From an uncultured Sinobacteraceae bacterium (GTDB lineage: Bacteria; Pseudomonadota; Gammaproteobacteria; Nevskiales; Nevskiaceae): a stretch of 64,000 nucleotides of DNA. The stretch spans positions 124,001-188,000 of the forward strand of contig CAIJRD010000007.1 of NCBI GenBank assembly GCA_903822975.1, given 5' to 3'. Under the pieces are notes generated by a model. That model ran no database searches. It had not been told where the DNA came from and saw only the letters and a program-made list of their open reading frames with translations. How positions within the stretch are numbered: position 1 is the first letter of the stretch; each line of letters starts with the position of its first letter. A program made the translations under genes and the position numbers. This document shows, in pieces, positions 35,344 to 44,736 of this stretch.

Positions 35344-38100
35344 TTAAGTGTTGCCATCCGGATTCAGCGGTGCGGCCGGGTAGTAGCCCGGGCCGAACAG
35401 CGGAGCACCGTCGCGCTCGAAGATCGCGGAGTGCGGCTTCGCCGTACCCTTGATGCCGCGTGCGCCCGGCCAGATCCAGCTGTCGCGCGCCGCGCTATCG
35501 AAGTCGATGCAAGGCGTGCCGAGCAGCTCGTCGGTGAACGAGGTGTCGAGCACGGTTGCGCCGGTCTTGCGATCGATGCGGCCGAGGCAGATGGTGCGAT
35601 CGCCGTCCGAACCCGTACCCGGCAAGGGCACGTGATTCAGTTCGACGAAGTACTGGATGAACGCGAAGCGCTCGGTACCGGTTGCCGCCGGCTGACCCAC
35701 CACCGCATCACGCGGCACACCGAGTCCGCTGCCGTCGTTCAACGGCGTCAGATCGAGATAGCCACCGATGCCGTCCGGCGTCGGCTGGTAGCCGATACGG
35801 TCGAACACCGTGAAGTGCGGACCACCGTGCGTGTAGAAGTTCTGCAGGGTGTTGAGGTTGCCGCTGCCCGGGCCACTGGAGACGCCGGAAGGCTCGCCGC
35901 CGGTCTTGTCTGCCGTGAGGCAGATGTTGCCGATGGTGCCCGACTCGACTTCCTGAATGGTCTGGCCGAAGCGGCAGTAGCCGACACCCTTCTGCGTGAC
36001 ATTCGAGGTCAGCGTGGTCGCCGCGCCGACACCGGTGACGCCGGTTTCGAACTGGCCGATCGCACCGCGCACGCGCGGGCAGTCCGCCGCCTCGTTGTTG
36101 TGCTTGAGGATGTTGAACTTGCCGCTGATGCCGCCGCTCAGATCCGCACGCGTCGCCGGCAGGCCGAGCGTGGTGTTGGCGGTGCGCGCTGCGTCCGCTG
36201 CTTCGAAGTCGCACTGGATCGCAGTCGCCGCCGTATCCGCATGGCCCTTGGCCAGCAGCGGACGGATGTCGACGGTCAGCACGCGACGGCTGTGCTCACG
36301 CGGATAGTCGCGATCGAATTCGACCGCACCGTCCGGATCGATCGATGCCGGGCTTTCGATGCCCGAGATCGGCAGCACCATCAGGCGATCGTCGTCGGTC
36401 AGGTTGAAGTACGACACACCGGTGCAAGGACCGACGTCGTACACCGCACGCCAGTACGGACCCTTGCCGCCAAAGACGTTGGTCTTGTCACCGGCAACGG
36501 TGATGTCAGGCGAGTAAAACAGCACGCCGCCGCACATTGCCGCCGCAAAGGCGCCATCGTGCGGAACATAGGCGGTGCTGGTCTTGCCGCAGGTGGCCGC
36601 GCTGACGTTCGACGCCGCGTTGGCCGCGATGCCGGCAGCCGTGATCGCCTTGTCGTAAGTCGGATCGCCTTCATTCACCCAGCCTTTCTGGCCGACGCAA
36701 TGATGCGATTGATGCGGCACGCCGAAGCCCATCAGGCCTTCGTTCTCTTCGTGGAAGATCACTGCTTCCTGACGCGGACCATCCGGCACGGCGCTGACCG
36801 AACGGATGTACGGGTTGGTGCCGTAAGCCGTGGCGTTGCCAGCGAGCGAGTCCTTGGTCTTGCCGTGCGTGTAGCTGTTGCTGGTCGGATAGACGCGCAC
36901 CGAGCTGCCGAAGCTGGAGCCGCAGATGCCGAGCGGGCCGGCGCTGATGCCCTTGCCACCGGCGACCAGCGGATCCTGGTTGCACAGGCCGCGCAGCGCA
37001 CCGTTGATGGCCGACGCACCAATGCTGGCCGCGACCGCGTAGTCGGACTGCACCAGATACTTGCCGTCATAGGTCAATGCCATGCCGTGCGGCAGGGCTT
37101 CGATACCGACATCCTTGTTGCCGAAATAGAACACGCCCTCGTTGAACGAGCGCTGCGTGCGCAGGTCCGGCGAGCTGGTGTATTCGGTCGGGTTGCGCGG
37201 CTGGTTGGCACGCACGACGCCCGAGTATTCGGTGATGCCCTTATGGCCAAGCAGCGCGTTGTCGTCAGCGACGTCGACACCGGCCAGCAGGCTGCCGACG
37301 ATGCCGCCCTGCTCTGCACTCTCGAGCAAGGGCACGACCGCCGGAGCGGACGGCAAGCACGCGCCGAGCGCGGTCGGTGCGAGACGATCCGGATCGATTT
37401 CCGTCACCGTTCCGCCCGGTCCGTACACGTAGTTGCTCATGTAGGTGTAGAGGATCTTGTGGTTCGCGCCCGGTGCGGGCATGACCACGAAATCATCGGT
37501 CAACGAAGAGCGACGCAGCTGTGTGCCGCAAACCGCGACTTCGGCGGTCTGGATGTTACGCACGCTGGTGATGTCGAAGCGGAACACGTTCTTGCTGATG
37601 ACGCCGCCGGCGAAGGTGTACTTGTGGCCCTTGACCAGGCCGTCGCCACCACCGGAGATGTACGAGGTGTAGCTCAGCATGTGATGCGGATCGTTGTGCG
37701 AATCCGAACCGAGCGCGCCGAGGATGTTGCCGGCAACGTTCGAACCGAGCACGTTGGGCAACTCAGCCGTGTTGATGACGTTGCCGAAAGTTTTCGAGTT
37801 CGGCTCGGCATCGACCACCGCGAGGAAGTCCTGACTGGTCTTCGGATCGCAAGTCGGTAGCGAACAGCCGTCGCCGGTCCAGACCAGCAATACCGAACCA
37901 TTCGGAATCACTGCCCCGGTGTTTTTGTTGATCGCCGGCTGCGCCGTCGACGTGGTGGTCTTTGCGCCACCGAGAATATTCCCGAGCAGACCCTGCTGGT
38001 CGGCACCGGCGTTCAACGTGGCGGCCATCATGCCCGCCGCGATGCCACCGATCGCCAGACGCGACAGCCAGTGTCGGCTTCCCTGTGTCACTGCTTTCAT
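35344..38100 (-). CDS. secreted 918-residue protein, beta-propeller-like, family unclear
   Basis: A long exported protein (signal peptide within the first ~33 residues, cut near NAGA|DQQ). It contains repeated blade-like segments with short strands and many His/Cys: DFLAVVDAEPNSKTFGNVI, HNDPHHMLSYTSYIS, LPHGMALTYDGKYLVQSDYA, FHEENEGLMGFGVPHQSHH. About ten Cys residues are present. The DFLAVVDAEP and LPHGMALTYDGKYLV types of segment are faintly like selenium-binding/methanethiol oxidase (SBP56) propellers, but it is twice their length, so I do not assign it. It lies between two blocks of a metal-handling locus with its own promoter region and terminator. Confidence 0.7.
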   Translation of the reverse strand: MKAVTQGSRHWLSRLAIGGIAAGMMAATLNAGADQQGLLGNILGGAKTTTSTAQPAINKNTGAVIPNGSVLLVWTGDGCSLPTCDPKTSQDFLAVVDAEPNSKTFGNVINTAELPNVLGSNVAGNILGALGSDSHNDPHHMLSYTSYISGGGDGLVKGHKYTFAGGVISKNVFRFDITSVRNIQTAEVAVCGTQLRRSSLTDDFVVMPAPGANHKILYTYMSNYVYGPGGTVTEIDPDRLAPTALGACLPSAPAVVPLLESAEQGGIVGSLLAGVDVADDNALLGHKGITEYSGVVRANQPRNPTEYTSSPDLRTQRSFNEGVFYFGNKDVGIEALPHGMALTYDGKYLVQSDYAVAASIGASAINGALRGLCNQDPLVAGGKGISAGPLGICGSSFGSSVRVYPTSNSYTHGKTKDSLAGNATAYGTNPYIRSVSAVPDGPRQEAVIFHEENEGLMGFGVPHQSHHCVGQKGWVNEGDPTYDKAITAAGIAANAASNVSAATCGKTSTAYVPHDGAFAAAMCGGVLFYSPDITVAGDKTNVFGGKGPYWRAVYDVGPCTGVSYFNLTDDDRLMVLPISGIESPASIDPDGAVEFDRDYPREHSRRVLTVDIRPLLAKGHADTAATAIQCDFEAADAARTANTTLGLPATRADLSGGISGKFNILKHNNEAADCPRVRGAIGQFETGVTGVGAATTLTSNVTQKGVGYCRFGQTIQEVESGTIGNICLTADKTGGEPSGVSSGPGSGNLNTLQNFYTHGGPHFTVFDRIGYQPTPDGIGGYLDLTPLNDGSGLGVPRDAVVGQPAATGTERFAFIQYFVELNHVPLPGTGSDGDRTICLGRIDRKTGATVLDTSFTDELLGTPCIDFDSAARDSWIWPGARGIKGTAKPHSAIFERDGAPLFGPGYYPAAPLNPDGNT

Positions 38101-38456
38101 ATCTCCCTTCTCCTGTGCCTGTACCGCCTCAAAAGCAGGGCGCGATTTGCTTCGAGCCCCGACATTCGTTGTGTACCGGACGATTCAAATGTCGACCGGT
38201 GCTTTTCAGGCAGGCACCTTATCGTGCGCAAGGGCGTTTGTAGTCAAAACAAACTAGAACATTTCGTCTCGTTCAAATGCACTTTTCACCGTCGACTCGT
38301 TGCGCGCAGACGCGTGCTTTCCTTATGCCTTTTCTGCATCGTCGAGTGCGTCGACTTGCGCCAATTTCGGACCGCGATCTGGATATATGCATATGCGATT
38401 CGATTCGCTCGCGGCGCGAATCGAATTGCAACCGCAACCGCGACCGCGGTTTCGGA
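38101..38456. promoter_or_regulatory. intergenic with 14-bp inverted repeat
   Basis: This gap between the CusA-like stop and the secreted-protein start must hold the latter's promoter. No gene is seen. A near-perfect 14-bp inverted repeat (38395-38408 with 38416-38429) lies 28 bases behind the pump gene and may be its transcript 3' end. Confidence 0.5.
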
Positions 38457-41400
38457 TCAACGCCTGCTGCGCGCTAAAGCGACGTAGCGGTAGAACAAAG
38501 CCGGCGTCAGGAAACTGTCGAGCAGGGTGCTACTGATCAGCCCGCCGAAGATCACCAGAGCAACCGGATGCAGGATCTCCTTGCCGGGATCGGCCGCTCC
38601 CAACAACAGCGGCAGCAAGGCAAGTGCGGCGATCAGCGCCGTCATCACCACCGGGGTGAGTCGTTCGCGCGAGCCGCGCAGCACCAGATCGATGCCGAAG
38701 ACCTCGCCTTCGTCGTTCGCCAGGTGCAGGTAGTGGCTGACCTTGAGGATGCCGTTGCGCGCGGCGATGCCGGTAAGACTGACGAATCCGATCAGGCTCG
38801 CAACCGACAAGGGCGTCGCCGTCAGCCACAGCGCGAACACGCCGCCGACCAGCGCGAACGGCACGTTGCCGAGAATGATCGCAGTCAGGCGCCAAGTGCG
38901 ATAGCGCTGCTGCAACACCGCCGCCATCAGCAATAGCGACAACAGCGCGAGGCCGCCGATATGCGCAAGCGCGGACGCCTGCGCAAGCTGCTCACCTTCG
39001 GCATGAATCTCGTAGCCCGGCGGCAATGGCAGTGCTGCGATGTCCGCCACCGCCTGCGCGCTGGCGCGATCGAAATCCGGCGCGTTGCGCGCGTGATCGG
39101 GAAACGCGGAGACGACCAGTCGGCGCCGCAGGTCTTCGCGCAGGATCTGGTTCGGACCGGCTGCTTCGTCGATCTGTGCAATCCAGCCGAGCGGCACCAC
39201 GCCGGCCGGCGTATCGAGCAGCAGACCCTTCAAGGCGTCCGGCGCGCGCGCGGCTTCCGGCAGACGCACCACGAGATCGTATCGACGTTCACCTTCGGCG
39301 ATCTGCGATTCGGTCGCGCCGATGGTCAGCTGCGCGACGGTGTCCTGCACCGCTGCGGGCGCGAGTCCGTACTGGGCGGCGGCGCGCGGATCGACATGAA
39401 TCTGCATCTGCGGAACATCGACCTGCTTTTCGATCTGCACGTCGGCCAGGCCGGTGATTTGCTGCAACCGCTCCTGCACTTGCGCAGCCAGACTGCGCAG
39501 CGTCGGCAGGTCATCGCCGACGATTTTGAAAACCAGCGGAGCGCGCACGCCCGATAGCAGATGATCCAGGCGATGCGAAATCGGCGCGCCGATCGACACG
39601 CTGCCCGGCAAGCTGTGCAGACGCGATCGGATGTCGGCGACGACCGCTGCACGGCTGCGTGCCGAGGCTTTGAGCTGTACGTCGATTTCCGAGTAGTGCA
39701 CGCCCTCGGCGTGTTCATCGAGTTCGCCGCGTCCGCTGCGCCGGCCGACGTGTGCGACTTCCGGCACTTCGAGCAGGGCCTGCTCGGCAATGCGACCGAG
39801 GCGATCGGACTCGGTCAAGGAGATGCCGGGCTGCAGCTGGAGGTTGATCGTCAGCGTGCGCTCGTTGAACGGCGGCAGGAAACTGCGCGGCAATGTGGCG
39901 GCCACGACACCGGCCGCCAATACCAGCAGCGCGGCCAGCACGAACGCGGGTAAAGGCCGCAACACGACGCGCCGCAGCAGCGCGCCATAGCCCTGCTTGA
40001 TTCGCAACAGCCAGGCACGCTCCGGCGGCAATGCCGCGGCAGATTTATCTTGCGCGTCGACTGACGCATCGAAGTCCTGGGTGCGCCCGGTTGCAGCAGT
40101 GCCTGCGAATGCATCTGCGCACAACACCGGTGTTAATGTCACTGCCACCAGCAGGCTCGCCAGAATCGCTGCGATGTAGGCAATCGCCAGTGGCGCGAAC
40201 AAGCGCCCCTCGATGCCGTCGAGCGCGAACAAGGGCACGAACACCAGCACGATGATCAGTGTGGCGTAGACGATTCCCGAGCGCACTTCGACCGTTGCCG
40301 CCGCCACCACCTGCGCTACGCTCTGCGTAGCGTCGCGCTGCCGCAACCGACGCAGCACGTTTTCGATGCCGACGACGGCATCGTCGACCAGTTCGCCGAT
40401 GGCGATTGCGAGCCCGCCGAGCGTCATCGTATTGATGCCGAGACCGAACGCCTTCAGCGCCAGAATCGCCGCCAGCAGCGATAGCGGAATCGCCACCAGC
40501 GCGATGACGATGGCACGCGCGCTGGCGAGAAACACGAACAGCACCAGCGCCACAATCAGGCTCGCGACCAGCAAGGCGCTGCGCACATTGCCAATCGATT
40601 CGCTGATGAAATCGGCTTGGCGAAACACGCTGCCGCGATGCACGCCAGCAGGGAGTGCCGCATCGAGCACCGTAAGGCGCCGCTCGATCGCAGCCGTCAG
40701 CGCCAGCGTGTCCGCACCGGGCTGCTTCTGCACGGACAGGATCACGGCCGGCTGACCGTCGACACTGGCCTCGCCGCGTTTGAGGCGCATGCCGGTAGCG
40801 ACCTCGGCAACTTGATGCAGGCGCAGGCTGGTGCCGTTGCGATCACTCACCGCGACCTGACGCAGATCCTCCGCGCGGAACGGTCGGCCGAGTGTACGGA
40901 TGGCGTACTCGCGTCCGCCGGCGTCGGCAAAGCCGCCACCGAGGTTGCGGCCGAAGCCGCGCACCGCCTGCATCAGGTTCGCCAGCGGCACACCCAGCAC
41001 CTGCATGCGCGCGAGATCTGGCTGCACTTCGTATTGACGCACTTCGCCGCCGATCGGAATCACTTGCGCGACGCCGGGCACGCTCAGCAGTGCGGGCCGC
41101 AATGTCCAGTCCGCCAGATCGCGCAGCTGCATCGGCGTGGCGCTGCCAGGGTCGGCACTCAGCGCCAGCAGCAGGATCTCGCCCATCAGCGAGGTTGGCG
41201 GACCGATTCGCGGCTGTGCGCCGTCCGGCAATTGCCCGCGCAAGGCTTCCAGCCGTTCGGTGACGAACTGGCGATCGCGATAGACATCGCTCGACCAGTC
41301 GAACTCGGCGTACACCACGCTCAGCCCGACCGTCGACACTGAGCGGATGCGCTGCACGTCCGGCAATCCGCCGAGTGCAGCCTCCAGCGGATACGTGATC

Positions 41401-41591
41401 AGCGGCTCCAGGTCTTCCGGCGCCATGCCGGGCGCTTCGACTTGCACCATCACGGTCGGTCGCGTCAGGTCCGGAAGCACATCCACCGGCAGGCGTCGCG
41501 CCTCGACGATGCCGACCGCCAGCAAAACCAGACTCAGCGCCAATACCAAGGCGCGGCTGCGCAGGCTGGCCTCGACGATCGCAGAGAACAT
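38457..41591 (-). CDS. RND efflux pump, CusA-like
   Basis: A 1044-residue inner-membrane RND transporter of the heavy-metal group (VDVLPDLTRPTVMVQVEAPG and LPDVQRIRSVSTVGLSVVY in the N-terminal part). TM4 reads GGLAIAIGELVDDAVVGIEN, unlike the DFG-VDGA form of the czcA at 21301 and closer to the CusA form, so monovalent copper/silver or another substrate is possible. The last gene of the MbnP-MauG-His-rich protein operon, 21 bases after the His-rich gene. No outer-membrane factor is adjacent; two adaptors lie 5 kb downstream on the same strand. Confidence 0.9.
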   Translation of the reverse strand: MFSAIVEASLRSRALVLALSLVLLAVGIVEARRLPVDVLPDLTRPTVMVQVEAPGMAPEDLEPLITYPLEAALGGLPDVQRIRSVSTVGLSVVYAEFDWSSDVYRDRQFVTERLEALRGQLPDGAQPRIGPPTSLMGEILLLALSADPGSATPMQLRDLADWTLRPALLSVPGVAQVIPIGGEVRQYEVQPDLARMQVLGVPLANLMQAVRGFGRNLGGGFADAGGREYAIRTLGRPFRAEDLRQVAVSDRNGTSLRLHQVAEVATGMRLKRGEASVDGQPAVILSVQKQPGADTLALTAAIERRLTVLDAALPAGVHRGSVFRQADFISESIGNVRSALLVASLIVALVLFVFLASARAIVIALVAIPLSLLAAILALKAFGLGINTMTLGGLAIAIGELVDDAVVGIENVLRRLRQRDATQSVAQVVAAATVEVRSGIVYATLIIVLVFVPLFALDGIEGRLFAPLAIAYIAAILASLLVAVTLTPVLCADAFAGTAATGRTQDFDASVDAQDKSAAALPPERAWLLRIKQGYGALLRRVVLRPLPAFVLAALLVLAAGVVAATLPRSFLPPFNERTLTINLQLQPGISLTESDRLGRIAEQALLEVPEVAHVGRRSGRGELDEHAEGVHYSEIDVQLKASARSRAAVVADIRSRLHSLPGSVSIGAPISHRLDHLLSGVRAPLVFKIVGDDLPTLRSLAAQVQERLQQITGLADVQIEKQVDVPQMQIHVDPRAAAQYGLAPAAVQDTVAQLTIGATESQIAEGERRYDLVVRLPEAARAPDALKGLLLDTPAGVVPLGWIAQIDEAAGPNQILREDLRRRLVVSAFPDHARNAPDFDRASAQAVADIAALPLPPGYEIHAEGEQLAQASALAHIGGLALLSLLLMAAVLQQRYRTWRLTAIILGNVPFALVGGVFALWLTATPLSVASLIGFVSLTGIAARNGILKVSHYLHLANDEGEVFGIDLVLRGSRERLTPVVMTALIAALALLPLLLGAADPGKEILHPVALVIFGGLISSTLLDSFLTPALFYRYVALARSRR

Positions 41592-41612
41592 GCTGTGTAC
41601 GTGTCTTTGCGA

Positions 41613-42269
41613 TCAGCGCGCAGCGCGGCGACGCGACACGCGCCAGCCGAGCAGCAGCACCACGGCGATCAGCACCAGTGCAATCGCAATGCGGATTCCG
41701 CCGAGCGGCGAGACAGGGGCCGCTGCGGCAACGGCGCTTTCATCCGGCAATTCGGTTCGTATTTGCAGATCGCCCGCCGGCCCCTGCAGCAGCACGGTGA
41801 TCTCGCCATCGACATGCGCCGGTACGAGATCGCCCGGCACCCGGTAGATTCCATTGCCGCTGGCACCGGCCTGCAGCAACTGCGTTCCGATGCGCAACTG
41901 CAGGCGCAGACCGTCGACCGGCGCGTTGCTGGCGTAGTCGTCGACATAGACCACGATGTCGCCGTGCTCGCGTGCGGCGACGACCTCGAACGCAGACGTG
42001 TTTGAATCAGCTGGCGCAGGTCGCGCCGATGTCACCGCGGTGGTCGCGCCCGCTGTTGCGCGCTGTGCTGGGCTCGATTGTGAGTGCTGCGATGTCACCG
42101 AAGTCGCGGCCGGCGGATGGGTCGTCAAATCCGAATTGGCCGGCGCTTCCGCGTGGTCGTGATCGTCGTCGCCATCGTCGTCGTGACCACCATGCGCAAA
42201 CGCGAGGCTCGACAGCGACAGACACGCAAGTGCTGCGAACCAGGCTGCCGTGCGGCCGAAGCTATTCAT
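41613..42269 (-). CDS. His/Asp-rich membrane protein of the metal locus
   Basis: A 218-residue protein. The ATG at 42269 gives a signal peptide (cut near AFA|HGG) and overlaps the cytochrome gene stop by eight bases; an ATG 39 bases upstream is less likely. The mature N-terminus is HGGHDDDGDDDHDHAE, an obvious cation-binding string. A beta-sandwich-like middle domain (GDIVVYVDDYASNAPVDGLR) resembles FixH/CopC-like folds, and one TM (IRIAIALVLIAVVLLLGW) precedes a basic end. It probably presents metal to, or senses it for, the pump encoded next. Confidence 0.8.
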   Translation of the reverse strand: MNSFGRTAAWFAALACLSLSSLAFAHGGHDDDGDDDHDHAEAPANSDLTTHPPAATSVTSQHSQSSPAQRATAGATTAVTSARPAPADSNTSAFEVVAAREHGDIVVYVDDYASNAPVDGLRLQLRIGTQLLQAGASGNGIYRVPGDLVPAHVDGEITVLLQGPAGDLQIRTELPDESAVAAAAPVSPLGGIRIAIALVLIAVVLLLGWRVSRRRAAR

Positions 42270-43296
42270 GCCGTTCGGCGAAGCTTGGATCGTGGACGAA
42301 GCTTTCATCGGTCAGAGTGTCGAGAAACTGCAGGAGTGCGGAACGCTCGGATGCCGTTAGTGCGATACCGCCCGCCAGGCGCGGATCGAGCGTGGCCGAT
42401 GGACGAATATCGCGGATGTAGTGATCGAGCACGGCATCGAGCGTGGCGTAGCGGCCGTCATGCATGTAGGGCGCGGTGAGCGCGACATTGCGCAGGCTCG
42501 GCACGCGAAAACGTCCCGCATCGGCCGGCGCCTCGGTGACGCCGGCGCGACCCGGATCGCGTGGCGCAGCATCGAGACCGTTGTTGCGATAGCTGAAATC
42601 GGTGAACAGCGGCTCGCTGTGGCAACTGGCGCAATGCGCGCGGAACACCTGTAGTCCCTGCACTTCGGTGGCGCTGAATGGTTCGCTACCTGAAACGTAG
42701 CGGTCATAACGCGAGTTGGCGGACACCATCGTGCCGATGAACTGCGTCAGTGCGCGCAGCATCCGCTGCGAGTCCACCTGATCGTTACCGAAGGCGGCCG
42801 AAAACGCAGCGCGGTAGGTCGGGTCGGCCTGCAGTTTGCCGAGGACGTGATCGAGTTTCTCGTCCATCTCCAAGGGATTTTGCAGCGGCGCGAGCGGCTG
42901 CAATTCGAGCTGATGGACCGCACCGTCCCACATGAAATCCGGCTGCCAGGCAAGGTTGAACAGGCCCGGCGCATTACGCTTGCCCTGCGCGCCGCCGACA
43001 CCGTGGCTGACCCGGTGATCGAGTTGCGCGAACGCGGCGAACTGCTGGTGACAGCTACCGCAAGAAACACTGCCGTCGCGCGACAGCTGCGGATCGTAGA
43101 ACAGCCGGCGGCCGAGTTCGAAGCCGGCCGCAGTCAGCGGGTTGTCGGCAAAATCGTAATGCGGCTGCGGCCAGCCTGCCGGCTGCTGCAGCTGCGGCGC
43201 CTGCGCGCGATGCCACCACGCGGCTGCCTTCGACTGCAGCGCGAAGGCGCCAACCACGATCAGCAGAGCCGCTGCACCGGCGATGGACTTCAGCAT
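42262..43296 (-). CDS. di-haem cytochrome c peroxidase/MauG family protein (MbnH-like)
   Basis: A 344-residue periplasmic c-type cytochrome with an N-terminal signal/anchor helix and two haem-binding motifs, CGSCH (79-83) and CASCH (222-226). PYMHDGRYATL near residue 285 is the usual distal-ligand region of the family. Placed directly downstream of an MbnP-like gene it matches the MbnH/MbnP pairs, in which the di-haem enzyme oxidises a tryptophan of its partner to kynurenine and the partner binds copper. The pairing is inferred from gene order and family; activity is not shown. Confidence 0.9.
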   Translation of the reverse strand: MLKSIAGAAALLIVVGAFALQSKAAAWWHRAQAPQLQQPAGWPQPHYDFADNPLTAAGFELGRRLFYDPQLSRDGSVSCGSCHQQFAAFAQLDHRVSHGVGGAQGKRNAPGLFNLAWQPDFMWDGAVHQLELQPLAPLQNPLEMDEKLDHVLGKLQADPTYRAAFSAAFGNDQVDSQRMLRALTQFIGTMVSANSRYDRYVSGSEPFSATEVQGLQVFRAHCASCHSEPLFTDFSYRNNGLDAAPRDPGRAGVTEAPADAGRFRVPSLRNVALTAPYMHDGRYATLDAVLDHYIRDIRPSATLDPRLAGGIALTASERSALLQFLDTLTDESFVHDPSFAERHE

Positions 43297-43365
43297 CGTC
43301 GACGCAGTGATTGCGCAGGTGCCGAGCGCGAAGACGCGCGTGCCGAACTCATTGCGGCGGCCGCA

Positions 43366-44376
43366 TCACGAAGCACCGCCGGCCGCGGGCGCGGCCTTGT
43401 CCTGGTGGACATGATCGATGCCGAACATGGTGGCGGCCGCATCCATCAGTGCCGCCGACTGTTGTGCGTCGAGCATGGTGTCGCCGGATGGGTCGTGGCC
43501 TGATTCGTCGTCGCCTGAATTCCTGCGCAGATCGTCGGTGGCCGCCAGCAACGCGCCGACGTCGGCATGCAGGTGAATGCTCGGCGCCGTGCCGGCGCGC
43601 AACGTCAGCGGCTTCGCGCCGAATTGCAGATAAATCGATCGTGACAAATGTGCCGGCGTCGCACCGCCGACGTGAAACGCAAAGTTTCGCGCCTCGGCTG
43701 TGTCGTCCGATTCGTGCGGGGCGCCCGCTGCTTCGCTCGAATACGAGCGTCCTTCGAGCATCAGGAAAATGTAGCCGCTGTGCCAGGTCCAGAACATGCC
43801 GCGCGCCGGATCCAGCGTGCCGGTCTGAGCGCCTGCGGTATTGCGTGCATCGTCGACACCGAGCAGAAATTCCAGGCCGCTGTAAGCACCCGCCGGCGCA
43901 CGGATGAATTCGAACGATTGCGACGCGGCCTGCGCGGCATCCACCAGAAAATAGCCGGCGCTCGAATGCGCATCGGATGCGGCCGTCGCCCAGCCGCCTT
44001 CGGCGCGTCGCAGCCGGAAATTGCTCAGGTAATAGCGCAGACGCGTAATCGAAACCGGCTTGCCGTCGGCGCGACGGTAGCGTGCCTCCGTGCGGCCGGT
44101 AGCGGTCTGCGCAGACTGGGTCGAGGCCACGTCATTCGTGCCAGCCGTGGCGTGCACATGATCAGATGCGACGACACCACCACCGCCTTCGATCTGCAAA
44201 GGCTGCGCACCGACAACGTGGGAAATCTCCAAGGACACCGGCACGCCCTCGCCCGCGCGGTCACCGCAGCCGCCGAGCAGCAGCAATGTGGAAATCGTGG
44301 CAGCCGAGCACAGGCGCCGCGCACCGGTTGGCGCGCGCGCAGTGCGAGCCTGGCGCGATTGAGCGGAACTGCACAT
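43366..44376 (-). CDS. MbnP-like copper-associated lipoprotein
   Basis: A 336-residue lipoprotein (lipobox LLLLGGC, Cys37). It carries the MbnP-family signature: ITRLRYYLSNFRLR, SFEFIRAPAGAYSGLEFLLG, GTLDPARGMFWTWHSGYIFL and NFAFHVGG. Tryptophans of the FWTW segment are candidates for modification by the di-haem partner encoded next; which one is not established here. The C-terminus is His/Asp-rich (GIDHVHQD). First gene of the four-gene operon with MauG/MbnH-like, His-rich and RND genes. Confidence 0.88.
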   Translation of the reverse strand: MCSSAQSRQARTARAPTGARRLCSAATISTLLLLGGCGDRAGEGVPVSLEISHVVGAQPLQIEGGGGVVASDHVHATAGTNDVASTQSAQTATGRTEARYRRADGKPVSITRLRYYLSNFRLRRAEGGWATAASDAHSSAGYFLVDAAQAASQSFEFIRAPAGAYSGLEFLLGVDDARNTAGAQTGTLDPARGMFWTWHSGYIFLMLEGRSYSSEAAGAPHESDDTAEARNFAFHVGGATPAHLSRSIYLQFGAKPLTLRAGTAPSIHLHADVGALLAATDDLRRNSGDDESGHDPSGDTMLDAQQSAALMDAAATMFGIDHVHQDKAAPAAGGAS

Positions 44377-44736
44377 TGAGCTGGTTAAGTCCTTTTCCTG
44401 AGCTTGGCCCGAGTCGGGCGTCGGCGTTCGCTGGCCCTGCGATCAATACTTACGACCGGGCGGCCGCCTCGATCCCCGGCGGACTCGCAGGGTGACGATC
44501 GGCGACGACACATTCCGGTCACCACAGGGCGCGATGCTAAAGAGGGCTCGTCGAGGTGACCAGCGTCTGGCGAGACTTTGTCGGACTAAGGCAACGCGGA
44601 AAAATTATATGCAAGCGCGGCTTAAGAACTGCTTGTCGCGAGCGCCCCACTGCCGCGTGACGCACAACAGCCCACGTGCAAAGCTTGTGGCACGAAAGAC
44701 GCTGCGTTGAAAACCAGCGATAACTCAGGATCGTGG
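44377..44736. promoter_or_regulatory. divergent promoter region
   Basis: 360 bases between the MbnP-like and the FAD-protein genes, transcribed away from each other. No gene is seen. An AT-rich patch (GGAAAAATTATATG, about 44598-44611) could be part of a promoter; no convincing -35 partner was found. Confidence 0.4.

Noticed and set aside
35431..37860. Open + strand frame of about 800 codons opposite the secreted protein gene
   Set aside because: Arg/Val/Ala-rich shadow translation, no start context, while the minus-strand product has a signal peptide and a terminator.
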